Of a DNA stretch of 64,000 nucleotides, positions 38,055-46,712 are shown in pieces (the first letter of the stretch is position 1; the number at the start of each line of letters is the position of its first letter). The notes under the pieces are model-generated. The model saw only the letters and a program-made list of their open reading frames with translations, did no database searches and was not told where the DNA came from. This DNA is from Paenibacillus peoriae KCTC 3763 (GTDB taxonomy: Bacteria; Bacillota; Bacilli; Paenibacillales; Paenibacillaceae): the NCBI RefSeq assembly GCF_000236805.1, contig NZ_AGFX01000013.1, positions 1 to 64,000 on the forward strand, written 5' to 3'. The position numbers and the translations under genes were made by a program.

Positions 38055-39422
38055 ATGGAAAACAAACTCGATAACGTTCCCGGAAGAAACGTCGAAAAAC
38101 TTCCTCTTCCCATTTATGAACCTTATGATCCCCAAGTTGACGTCTATGTAAACAGCAAGGCGATGGCGTTTGGGAGCGCTCTCCCTATGGCGTACAGTAA
38201 CTGGCGCGACGAGTCCATGTCATGGAAGGAAACGTGCTATCTTCATACCGGTCTGAATCCTGCCAGCGCCTATCGGGTCACAGGACCCGATGCCATGAAA
38301 TTCTTTGCTGACACTTGCGTCAATAGCTTCGCTAAATTTCCCATCGGCACCTTAAAACACGCGATCATGTGCAACGAGGAAGGACTGATCATGACCCACG
38401 GCGTGCTGCTGCGAGTCGGCGAAGAGGAATTTATCACATATTTCTTGGCGCCATATGCTGCCTATAAACTAGAGAGTGGCAACTACAACGCAAAGGGAAA
38501 ATATATTCTCGATGGGTTTGTCTTTCAGCTCGCTGGTCCCAAGTCGCTTGAAATATTGGAGGCTGCGACTGTGGAATGCCTGCACGACATCAAATTTGGC
38601 CGTCACCGGATGAGCAATATTGAAGGCATGGAGATACGGATCACCCGGATGGGCATGGCAGGCACTCTTGCTTATGAGGTCCACGGCCGGAAGCAGGATG
38701 TACGATCGATCTACAACTCCATCATGACAGCAGGCGAGCCCTTCGGAATTCGAAAGCTTGGCCATATCGCTTATAGGATGAATCATACGGAGGGCGGCTT
38801 TCCGCAATCTTTTGTGCATTTTCCATATCCGTGGGGCGAAGACAAAGGTTTCATGGAATTCCTAGGCAAGACGCAAAAAACACGTCGGTTATTGGGAAGC
38901 ATGGGGACAGACATCCGGCTGCGCTACCGCAACCCTGTCGAACTTGGCTGGGAAAAGATGATTAAGTTTGACCACGACTTTATCGGCCGTGAGGCACTTG
39001 AAAAAGAAGTTGCAAACCAGCGCCGGAAAATGGTTACTCTGGTTTGGAATCCAGAGGATATCCTGGATGTATATGCTTCCCAGTACCAGCCCGGTGAACC
39101 CTATATGGAGATGGGACCAGTTCACCTCTCTCAAGAAAATGGACGAACTGTTTTATATGCAGACCAGGTGTTAAAGGACGGCCAGCGGGTAGGAATTAGC
39201 TCGGGCCGAACTTATAGTTACTACTATCGCCAAATGCTGTCTCTTTGTTCCATCGATACGGAGCATAGCGAACTTGGGAACGAGGTTAGCATCCTCTGGG
39301 GGAATCCCGGTGCCCGGCAGAAAGTGATTCGGGCTACAGTATCGCGCTTCCCATACTTGAATGAAAATCGCAATGAACATGTTGATGTCAGCGCAATTCC
39401 TTGCCGGGCCCACAAGAAATAA
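38055..39422 (+). CDS. LigM/DesA-like tetrahydrofolate-dependent O-demethylase (GcvT family)
   Basis: 455 residues of the aminomethyltransferase fold. Segments such as SNWRDESMSWKETCYLHTG, HAIMCNEEGLIMTHGVLLRV, and LAYEVHGRKQDVRSIYNSI match the vanillate/3-O-methylgallate O-demethylase branch rather than the ~370-residue glycine-cleavage GcvT, which also lies with gcvH/gcvP. Such enzymes move a methyl group from a methoxy-aromatic to THF. GAGAGGTG precedes the ATG. No glycine-cleavage genes are near. Substrate unproven; methylated phenols from lignin are the natural guess. It lies 80 bp upstream of the HlyD/permease pair, possibly in one transcript. Confidence 0.8.
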   Translation: MENKLDNVPGRNVEKLPLPIYEPYDPQVDVYVNSKAMAFGSALPMAYSNWRDESMSWKETCYLHTGLNPASAYRVTGPDAMKFFADTCVNSFAKFPIGTLKHAIMCNEEGLIMTHGVLLRVGEEEFITYFLAPYAAYKLESGNYNAKGKYILDGFVFQLAGPKSLEILEAATVECLHDIKFGRHRMSNIEGMEIRITRMGMAGTLAYEVHGRKQDVRSIYNSIMTAGEPFGIRKLGHIAYRMNHTEGGFPQSFVHFPYPWGEDKGFMEFLGKTQKTRRLLGSMGTDIRLRYRNPVELGWEKMIKFDHDFIGREALEKEVANQRRKMVTLVWNPEDILDVYASQYQPGEPYMEMGPVHLSQENGRTVLYADQVLKDGQRVGISSGRTYSYYYRQMLSLCSIDTEHSELGNEVSILWGNPGARQKVIRATVSRFPYLNENRNEHVDVSAIPCRAHKK

Positions 39423-39502
39423 GGGCTTCGGATCGATGATTGCGGGTTGTGTCAGCTTCGCTGGTGCTACCCCATTTTATAAACTTAAGGAGCGTATTAC
39501 CC

Positions 39503-40822
39503 ATGAATCGCACACAAGTCACCAGCCTTATCATCCCTGTCATTTCTATTGCCTGTCTGATCGGCGGGGGTTTCCTGCTTCAGACCAACGGACAAGATCA
39601 AGTCAATGCTTCGCGATCCGTTAAAGGCACAACGCTCAATGCTGATAGCATTCGTGTATCTTTTGAACAAGTAGGTGGCAAAGTCCTCAACATCCCGGTA
39701 ACAGAAGAAACTAAGGTGAAAAAAGGAACTGTCCTTATGACTTTGGATTCCAAAGATGTGGATTTGCAAATTGAGCAACTGCGGACACAAATCGCCCAGT
39801 TCAATATACAGATCAGCCAGCAACAGCAATCAATCCAATTAGGGTATACACGGACAGCAACTCAGGAAAAACAGGCACAGCTGGATATCGCACAAGCTCA
39901 AGTCACTGAGAGCAAAAGTCAGGCGGCATTGCAGCGGGCAAAAGCGGCTGAGCGTCAGGCCACTGCTGCGGAACAGCAGGTCAATAACGGTGCTCGGGAT
40001 GAAGATGTTCAGCAGCAAAGAATTGCCGTAGCTTCTGCTACCAAAAACTTTCAGACGGCTCAGACCAACTACAAACGTAATAAAGCCCTTTATGATGCAG
40101 GAAGTGTATCCAAAGCAGCGTTGGATGATGCCGAAACCTCATTGACTTTAGCGACAAATCAGTTGAGCCAGCAAAAAGAGTCTCTTCAAAAGCTGCTCCA
40201 TGGCGCCACCGCTGAAGAACGAATGCAGGCCAGCGAACAGACGACACAAGCAGCTGTTGCAGTAAAACAAGCCGAGGAGGAAATCCGCGGTGCCCAATTG
40301 TCCGTCGATCGTTCCAAAACCCAACTGGAAACCATTCAGCAGAGCCGTCAACAGTTGGCGGATCAGAAGCTGGCTATCGACCTTTTAAAACAACAAAAAG
40401 ACACACAGGAAGTTCAGCTTAAAACGTTGCTGCTCAAAAAAGAGCGCCTGGTATTAAAAGCACCACAGGATGGCAAGGTTACTTCAATTAGTACAAAAGT
40501 CGGCGAAAATGTGGCGCAAGGGGCTCCTGTGATCACACTGGAAACCAACGATTTATATTACGATCTCTATGTGAATGAGGAACAAGCGGGTAAATTCAAG
40601 GCCAACCAAGAGATCAAAACAAGAGTATCTGCTCTCAATAACGACTTGAAAGGTACTGTACGCTATGTGACCGCTGCGCCGCAATTCGCTAATGTAAAGA
40701 TGTCCCGTGAAAAGGGTGAGGCAGATACCGCTACATTCCAAGTACGTGTATATGTAACAAGAGAAGCAGCTTTGCTACCAGGCATGACAGTTGAGGTGAA
40801 TACGAATGAAATCTCTTCGTGA
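39503..40822 (+). CDS. HlyD-type membrane fusion protein
   Basis: 439 residues from ATG 39503 with AAGGAG upstream. An N-terminal membrane anchor (about residues 8-26) is followed by a lipoyl-like half (TLNADSIRVSFEQVGGKVLNIPVTEE), a long alpha-helical hairpin or coiled coil rich in Gln/Ala (about residues 85-300), the second lipoyl half (KAPQDGKVTSISTKVGENVAQGAPVITLE) and a beta-barrel region. It couples a membrane pump to the cell exterior. The stop codon overlaps the permease gene by 17 bp, so the two are translated together. Confidence 0.9.
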   Translation: MNRTQVTSLIIPVISIACLIGGGFLLQTNGQDQVNASRSVKGTTLNADSIRVSFEQVGGKVLNIPVTEETKVKKGTVLMTLDSKDVDLQIEQLRTQIAQFNIQISQQQQSIQLGYTRTATQEKQAQLDIAQAQVTESKSQAALQRAKAAERQATAAEQQVNNGARDEDVQQQRIAVASATKNFQTAQTNYKRNKALYDAGSVSKAALDDAETSLTLATNQLSQQKESLQKLLHGATAEERMQASEQTTQAAVAVKQAEEEIRGAQLSVDRSKTQLETIQQSRQQLADQKLAIDLLKQQKDTQEVQLKTLLLKKERLVLKAPQDGKVTSISTKVGENVAQGAPVITLETNDLYYDLYVNEEQAGKFKANQEIKTRVSALNNDLKGTVRYVTAAPQFANVKMSREKGEADTATFQVRVYVTREAALLPGMTVEVNTNEISS

Positions 40823-42056
40823 CGAATGGACGTATCTAGTTCACTCCAAGTATCCGATCATAGCTATCATCTTCCCGTTGATTGCAGTACTGGGGTATTC
40901 ACTGTTGCTCCCAAGCAGCCAAATTAACGATGCTAACGTGGTAGTGGTGGATCAAGATAACACAGCTTACAGCCGTGAGCTCATTCAGAAAATAGATGCT
41001 TCTCCGTCTATGAGCGTAGCTGAGATTGTTTCGTATACGGACCACCCTGAACAGTATTTTTATCACGAAAAATATTTAGCTGTTATCTCCTTGCCGCAAG
41101 GTTTAGAGGACAATCACAATCGCTCCCTTTCCAGCCGCGTAGGTCTCATTCTCGATAACACCAATGCTCAATCTATTACTTCGATTCGTACAGCTATGCA
41201 GGAAATTAGCGTTTCTGAGAATATGGAACTGTCTGTTCCAGCTATTCTGAAAACAGGGATGAACGCGGAACAGACCCAAGGGGCCCTCAATGGTATCGCA
41301 TTGGAGGTCCGTTCCCTGTTTAACCCAACCAATGATTATCAGAACACGACGGTAATTGCATTTACTTGTATGTTCTCTTTTATGATACTTAATATCAATA
41401 GCTTACCTATCGTCGCCAGACTAAGGGTTTCCAAGAGACTTGCTGCCGAGCTGCAAAATCCATTCAACATCCTGCTGCGTATTCTTCCTTATACGCTGTT
41501 TTCGACGGCGGGCTTAATCTTCTCTCTCGGGATGGTTAAAATGTTTGGAGGAGGCCGTTTCGAGGCCAATCCGATCCTTTTCATGATTCCGGTTGTCCTC
41601 TACGTATTCGGTACCGTATGTTTCAATGTCCTGGTTGCATGGGGAGCCGCACATCCGGGAGTAGCCATTGGCAGAATGGTGATGGTGCTCATGCCTGCTT
41701 TTGTTCTATCGGGTGCTGCTCTTTCAAGATCACTGTTTCCACCTTTAGCGATACAAATCGGTGATTTCTTCCCCTTCGTATGGATGTTCAAATTCCTCCG
41801 CACCATGGGACTGCGCGGTGCACCTTTTCAGGAAATGCTTCCCGAACTCGGATGTTTGTTATTATATGTCGGTGTACTCTCCATGCTGGTGATCGCCAGA
41901 GCTCTATGGGAAAAACAGAAGCTGGCCAAGCAGACAGCGGGCGTTGCTCCTGAAATGGGATCACCACATCCCGTTGTTCCAGCAAGTACACCTAGCGGCG
42001 GGTTATCTATGCAAGGGGCACCGTCAGCACCTATGCACGAACCTATAAAAGGATAG
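40806..42056 (+). CDS. ABC-2 type membrane permease without linked ATPase
   Basis: 416 residues: one N-terminal membrane helix, an extracytoplasmic domain of about 150 residues (NVVVVDQDNTAYSRELIQK, AVISLPQGLEDN), then five more membrane helices with the ABC2_membrane_3 pattern seen in E. coli YhhJ/YbhR. The C terminus is a Pro/Gly/Ser-rich tail. No nucleotide-binding protein is encoded alongside, though the enterobacterial system couples HlyD, ATPase and permease. Either the ATPase is elsewhere or the pair works differently. A terminator follows directly. Confidence 0.85.
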   Translation: MKSLRDEWTYLVHSKYPIIAIIFPLIAVLGYSLLLPSSQINDANVVVVDQDNTAYSRELIQKIDASPSMSVAEIVSYTDHPEQYFYHEKYLAVISLPQGLEDNHNRSLSSRVGLILDNTNAQSITSIRTAMQEISVSENMELSVPAILKTGMNAEQTQGALNGIALEVRSLFNPTNDYQNTTVIAFTCMFSFMILNINSLPIVARLRVSKRLAAELQNPFNILLRILPYTLFSTAGLIFSLGMVKMFGGGRFEANPILFMIPVVLYVFGTVCFNVLVAWGAAHPGVAIGRMVMVLMPAFVLSGAALSRSLFPPLAIQIGDFFPFVWMFKFLRTMGLRGAPFQEMLPELGCLLLYVGVLSMLVIARALWEKQKLAKQTAGVAPEMGSPHPVVPASTPSGGLSMQGAPSAPMHEPIKG

Positions 42057-42075
42057 GGTCTTGTCTGTAAAATAA

Positions 42076-42118
42076 AAAAAAGGGTTAAGTGCCGTTTAAC
42101 GAGCCTTAACCCTTTTTT
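42076..42118. terminator. Bidirectional terminator after the permease gene
   Basis: AAAAAAGGGTTAAG (42076-42089) and CTTAACCCTTTTTT (42105-42118), with flanking A and T runs for both convergent genes. Confidence 0.88.
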
Positions 42119-42154
42119 AACAATATGAAATTCTCATTGTTATCAGAATAAATT

Positions 42155-42715
42155 TCACTTATATGCCAGACCTAATTGATAAGCGTGCTCCAGTAAACCT
42201 ACAATGTATTCTTTCGATTCGGACAAAGTATCATAGAAGAACTCCACCTTGGACTCTCTTACTCTTGCGTAACCGGCAATGGCTTTATTCAAATAATTAG
42301 TAACCAAATCGTGATATTCATACTTGATCAGATGTTCTTTAGTCCCTCCCGCCAAGCACATCCACAAAACCTGCTTCGTCGTAAATTCCTGAAGTAAACC
42401 TTTGTTCCAGACTTTATCCAGGTACCCTTTTAGCATAGAAGGGACACTGTACCACCATAGTGGAAACACAAAGACCAGAGCATCCGCAGCTGCAATTCTA
42501 TCCATCTCTTTCCGCGTTTCAGGAGCATATCGTTTATGGGTCGTATTCCAATCCAGCTCATCTGCAGCGCTGTACACCGGATTGTATCCATCCCGATCCA
42601 AGTCCAAAATATCTACCTCGTGCTTATTCTCTTTCAATCCCTCTACAAAACGATTCATGACCGCAAGGGTAAGTGAATCTTCTCTAGGATGCGTGACGAC
42701 CAATAGAACTTTCAT
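42155..42715 (-). CDS. NAD(P)H-dependent oxidoreductase, flavodoxin-like fold
   Basis: 186 residues, FMN- or FAD-binding quinone reductase of the MdaB/YwrO/KefF type. N-terminal MKVLLVVTHPREDSLTLAVMNRF (phosphate-binding turn), VFVFPLWWYSVPSMLKGYLDKVW near residue 85 (flavin-facing Trp-Trp), and VLWMCLAGGTKEHL near residue 117. Such enzymes reduce quinones by two electrons, preventing radicals. Divergent from an HxlR regulator, the same arrangement as B. subtilis azoreductase/quinone genes under YodB. Confidence 0.9.
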   Translation of the reverse strand: MKVLLVVTHPREDSLTLAVMNRFVEGLKENKHEVDILDLDRDGYNPVYSAADELDWNTTHKRYAPETRKEMDRIAAADALVFVFPLWWYSVPSMLKGYLDKVWNKGLLQEFTTKQVLWMCLAGGTKEHLIKYEYHDLVTNYLNKAIAGYARVRESKVEFFYDTLSESKEYIVGLLEHAYQLGLAYK

Positions 42716-42878
42716 GTATCCGTAACCTTCTTTCTCCTCATAATTGGTGAACCCTGTCTACAGATGCTATTATGAATGTTATACATTAAAGTGTGAAGTA
42801 CGCACTTCAATGTACTGTAGGTACTTTAAGGTTCCTTAGTGCCTTTTGTACTACAGAGATCGGAGAGGGGGAAAGTCT

Positions 42879-43274
42879 ATGGAAGACAAAGCCAAAGCCT
42901 ATACGCTCGGGATCGAGGCAACTTTGGAGGTCATCAGTGGAAAGTGGAAAGGTATCATCCTACACCATTTAACCAGCGGCAGAAAACGTACATACGAACT
43001 TCGTCAACTCATTCCGAAAATCACCCAAAAAGTGCTCACCCAACAGCTTAGAGAGCTTGAAAAGGATGGAATCATCCACCGCATCATTTATAACCAAGTC
43101 CCCCCCAAAGTGGAATATGAGCTTAGTGAATATGGATGGGATTTTAAAGATCTGCTTGATCGTTTTTGCTTATGGGGAGAAGATCATCTGGATAGGATCT
43201 ATGGAGATAAAACAAAGGTGCTGGAAGAGTATTCCGTGAAGGAAAAAAACGCCAAACAAGCACCGCCTCTTTGA
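42879..43274 (+). CDS. HxlR family transcriptional regulator
   Basis: 131 residues from ATG 42879 (GGAGAGGGGG upstream). Winged helix: GIEATLEVISGKWKGIILHHLTSGRKRTYEL to IHRIIYNQVPPKVEYELSEYG. The intergenic region to the reductase gene contains AAGTACGCACTT and GTACTGTAGGTAC, inverted-repeat candidates for binding. This protein has no Cys in its first 40 residues, unlike the other two HxlR proteins in this window, so its sensing may differ. Confidence 0.9.
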   Translation: MEDKAKAYTLGIEATLEVISGKWKGIILHHLTSGRKRTYELRQLIPKITQKVLTQQLRELEKDGIIHRIIYNQVPPKVEYELSEYGWDFKDLLDRFCLWGEDHLDRIYGDKTKVLEEYSVKEKNAKQAPPL

Positions 43275-43281
43275 CTAATAC

Positions 43282-44115
43282 TTATTCGTTCACCAATTGC
43301 ATAATCCAGTCTTTTATATCAACGATTCGCAGTGCTTTGGGGCGTGTATTCGTTCCGGAAATAATTAATGGGACAAGGGAGTCTTTTTCATGCAGCGATC
43401 CATGAGCTCCCCCTCCGATGTGGGTAGGGGAACTTTCGCCGACGAGTTCATATCCAGGTTGGACCGTGACGACAACATATATTCCTTCATGTGAATTCAT
43501 TGCCCCGTGTAGCCTCGCCAATACGTCTGGATATTTTCCATACTTGATCCGGTTGTTATTCACCGTAATATCCACAAGGCCCTCTTCGCCCGACAATGTC
43601 CACGATTGTCCATATTCATCAATGAATTTTCCACCGGGATGATAAGAAAACAGCTTACCCTTTTTCCCCTTTGTAACATGAATATTGTTTTTACCATCTT
43701 TCATAGCGATAATGTCGAGCTTGTTTTCATTTTGTAATAGCTTCACCACATTGGATAACTCCACGTTATCGTTAATCGCATAGATATACACCATTCGTTC
43801 ATTAGCGGAAATCACGATTTGATCCTCGTTTCTTACTGGTTGATTTAATTTTGCAATGCGGTAATGATTCAAAAGCGACTTTAAATCAACCGTGGCTACC
43901 TGTCGATCATCATAAACAGCGCTTTGCGCACTGTCACCCATGACAATCCATATCGCATTGTTTACAGCCTGTTCCCACGAACCATATGCGTCTAACACAG
44001 TTTGCAGTGCTTGATCCGTTTTTTCGATTCCCTCCAGTTGAGTCGGGCCCTTTCTATGCGCCAAATTATCATTCTCTGGAAAGTATGTGATGGTTACATG
44101 TGGAAGTTTAGGCAT
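43282..44115 (-). pseudogene. Alkaline-phosphatase-family protein lacking its N-terminal half
   Basis: The open part (278 residues from ATG 44115, GAGGG upstream) contains the second half of a secreted type I phosphodiesterase/alkaline-phosphatase-like domain: YFPENDNLAHRKGP (metal-site Asp and His), WIVMGDSAQSAVYDDRQVATVDL, GVIP-type loop NSHEGIYVVVTVQPGYELVG. The N-terminal segment with the signal peptide, first metal Asp and nucleophile Thr/Ser is missing, and the preceding open codons encode nothing recognisable. I read this as an N-terminal deletion remnant. A shortened but functional domain is less likely. Confidence 0.6.
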
Positions 44116-44251
44116 GTTTCGTTTTCCCTCTAAAGACAATAGCATTGATGGACGCGGATTCTTTTCCTTTGTCAGCCAATTCCTCATTAGACAAAATAAA
44201 CATACCCAAATCAGAGTAATTTTATGAAAAAAAAAACAGATTTTACTTGCA

Positions 44252-44272
44252 TCAGGATTTTGCAAAATCCTC
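44252..44272. repeat. 18-bp perfect palindrome, copy 2
   Basis: Second copy of AGGATTTTGCAAAATCCT with the same flanks as at 32566-32586. It lies at the broken end of the phosphatase-family remnant. The remaining bases between 44116 and 44427 show no gene. Confidence 0.75.
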
Positions 44273-44427
44273 GTATGAATGTTTTTCAATCTTACAGGTT
44301 AAATTATTTCTGTTTAGAGAACATAATTATGATTGCAGAGTCATAAAACGATTCCAAAAATGTTTTTTATATCACGAGTTATTTTTTTCAGTAAAAACCA
44401 AATCACCAAAGGGAGAGGAATATAACG

Positions 44428-45201
44428 ATGACTACTACAGACATAAATGGATACTCCATGCATTATATTGATGCTGGAAAAGGAATCGCTATCCTCTTCA
44501 TTCATCCTCCGGTACTCACAAGCCTAAATTTTACATACCAAATCCAAGGGCTATCCCCTCATTTTCGAACGATCGCTTTTGATATCAGAGGACACGGTCA
44601 GAGTCAGGCTACCGAACAAATGGTTACTTACCCTCTAATCGCCCAGGATATGAAGCAATTGATGGACCAGATGGGCATTGATAAAGTATTTTTGTGTGGA
44701 TATTCTACCGGAGGCTCGATCGTGCTTGAATTTCTCCTGACTTATCCAGAGCGGGCATGGGGAGGGATCGTGATCAGCGGAATGTCGGAAGTAAACGAAT
44801 GGCGGCTAAGAAACAAAATTGCTTTGGGCATTGCACTCTCCAAACTCGGAGCAGTCGGCACAATTGCGCTGTCTAATGCCTGGTCGCAAACGAAGCAGTT
44901 CTCTTTGTTTCGCAAGTTATTCAACGATGCAAGACAGAGCAATTTCAAAAATGTCGAACAATATTACCAATACAGCTTAAAGTACAACTGTACCTCGCGG
45001 CTCGGGGAAATCCATCTTCCTGTCCTGCTCGTTTATGGGGAAGAAGATAAGCTCTTTCATCCATATGCAAACATGTTACATCAACAATTGCCAAAGAGTG
45101 AACTTGTTTTCATTAAAAAAGCCGATCACCGCCTTCCTACGAAGGCCGCCGAACCATTGAACGACCTGATCAAGCAGTTCGTAGACCGCTTTAGTCTTTA
45201 A
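44428..45201 (+). CDS. Alpha/beta hydrolase
   Basis: 257 residues. The oxyanion region LFIHPPVLTS lies near residue 25, the nucleophile elbow LCGYSTGGSIVLEF gives Ser near residue 91, the acidic residue is in LVYGEEDKLF (near residue 205), and the catalytic His is in KKADHRLPT (near residue 231). The triad is complete. The cap region (residues 120-180) is unremarkable. Substrate unknown; esters or lactones are possible. It stands on its own downstream of the decayed phosphatase gene; GGGAGAGG precedes the ATG. Confidence 0.9.
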   Translation: MTTTDINGYSMHYIDAGKGIAILFIHPPVLTSLNFTYQIQGLSPHFRTIAFDIRGHGQSQATEQMVTYPLIAQDMKQLMDQMGIDKVFLCGYSTGGSIVLEFLLTYPERAWGGIVISGMSEVNEWRLRNKIALGIALSKLGAVGTIALSNAWSQTKQFSLFRKLFNDARQSNFKNVEQYYQYSLKYNCTSRLGEIHLPVLLVYGEEDKLFHPYANMLHQQLPKSELVFIKKADHRLPTKAAEPLNDLIKQFVDRFSL

Positions 45202-45374
45202 GCAGATCTTTGTCTGCACACCCCTCGCAAAAATGACCAACTCATCCATTAGAAGTCTGTCAGACTCCGCTATTTCACAATGCAAACTTACAAATTATAC
45301 TAAAATCATATATAGTTTAGATAGGATAGATATGTATTATTCTGCTTCCAAATCCGAAGGGGTGTAAAAATGAA

Positions 45375-46601
45375 ATGCTAAAGCGTATTCAAAATCTGTT
45401 CGTTATCCCTAACTACCCATTATTCATGATCTGTATGTTATTACAAGGCATGGCTATATCGATCAGCGCACCTTTTTTGGCTGTATATTTTACAACTACA
45501 CTTGGCGTATCGGTTGGAACCTTTGGTGTTTTTACGGCTGTGACCTTGATCTGTGGGATATGGATAAGCTCTCTGATTGGCAAACGCTCTGATACTGGAT
45601 TGGATCGCAAACAAATTTTGGTTATTTGTACGTTATTTAATGCGATAGCATTCGCAGGATATCTTGTCATTCAAAATTTTTATGTACTTTTTGTATATAT
45701 GACTATCTTCACAGCCATGGGAGCACCTGGAATGCCGCAATTATTTGCCAGTGCACGTGAAGCGGTAGATCGCAGTCAATCAGCTGATCATGCCTTTGCC
45801 AACTCAACACTTCGTTCCATGTTTTCTCTTGGCTTTATCACGGGGCCGCTCCTCGGGTCTTTCCTGATTGCACAGACTGGTTTTAAAGGTATTTTTGCAG
45901 GAACGACTTCTATTTTTATAATAATCGCTATTCTTCTGTTCTGTTTTATTCAGCAATCCCCTGCTCGGCTCAAAAGTAAGGATCAGCTTCCACTTCATCA
46001 CATTTCATTACATAAAAATATTGAAATTCTGATCCCTTTTTCAGTTCTTACTCTGCTTTATACGTCTCACTGGATGAATAATTTGAATATTTCCCTGTTC
46101 ATCATTCACAATTTAAAAGGGGACACGAGTGACGTTGCTCTAGTATCCAGTATTTGCGCAATATTAGAAATACCCTTGATGCTCATGCTGGGCGTACTGG
46201 CAGCTAAATACTCCAACCGTTTGCTTGTATTTTTAGGGGCTTTAACAGGGGTGATCTATTATCTCCTCGTCCTGATGTCTACGGAGATGTGGCAGCTATT
46301 CGTGGGGCAGCTTCTACTAGCCTTCTTTGTGGCAGTGATTTCGGCCATTGGCATCAGCTACATGCAGGATTTGTTGCCATCCCTTCCCGGATATGCCTCG
46401 ACACTGTATTCCAATGCGACAACCATCGGAAGACTGGCGGGAAGCTTGATGGGCGGGTTGGCCGCTCAATGGATGGGTTATCGAAACTCCTATTGGGTAT
46501 GCTTGGCCCTGATTGTCTGCTGCCTTGGTCTGCTGGCGATTTCAAAGAAATTAGAGTTTGAAAAATCGGCTGCTCTACAAGAAAGGAATCACATTCTATA
46601 G
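45375..46601 (+). CDS. MFS transporter (SET-like efflux)
   Basis: 408 residues, 12 hydrophobic segments. It resembles sugar/drug efflux transporters of the SetA family: N-terminal LLQGMAISISAPFLAVYFTTTLGVS, motif A region SLIGKRSDTGLDRKQIL, and late MGGLAAQWMGYRNSYWVC. AAGGGG lies upstream of two overlapping ATGs; the in-frame one is 45375. Exported substrate unknown. It is convergent with the pectinase gene, separated by a hairpin. Confidence 0.87.
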   Translation: MLKRIQNLFVIPNYPLFMICMLLQGMAISISAPFLAVYFTTTLGVSVGTFGVFTAVTLICGIWISSLIGKRSDTGLDRKQILVICTLFNAIAFAGYLVIQNFYVLFVYMTIFTAMGAPGMPQLFASAREAVDRSQSADHAFANSTLRSMFSLGFITGPLLGSFLIAQTGFKGIFAGTTSIFIIIAILLFCFIQQSPARLKSKDQLPLHHISLHKNIEILIPFSVLTLLYTSHWMNNLNISLFIIHNLKGDTSDVALVSSICAILEIPLMLMLGVLAAKYSNRLLVFLGALTGVIYYLLVLMSTEMWQLFVGQLLLAFFVAVISAIGISYMQDLLPSLPGYASTLYSNATTIGRLAGSLMGGLAAQWMGYRNSYWVCLALIVCCLGLLAISKKLEFEKSAALQERNHIL

Positions 46602-46644
46602 TGCGCCTCCATATATTTTCCAAATCCATATTTGCAAAATACAC

Positions 46645-46679
46645 AAGCGGGGCAAACGCTAGAAGCGTATGCCCCGCTT
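46645..46679 (-). terminator. Terminator of the pectinase gene
   Basis: AAGCGGGGCA (46645-46654) and TGCCCCGCTT (46670-46679) pair, with an internal ACGCT/AGCGT extension. On the minus strand the stem runs into TGTGTATTTTG. It may also slow the convergent MFS transcript. Confidence 0.7.
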
Positions 46680-46712
46680 ATACATTGAACACCACATTTG
46701 GAAGAAGCCGAT

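Noticed and set aside
37682-38113. 143-codon minus-strand frame upstream of the demethylase gene
   Set aside because: It crosses the demethylase start region, lacks a ribosome site and reads as low-complexity antisense.
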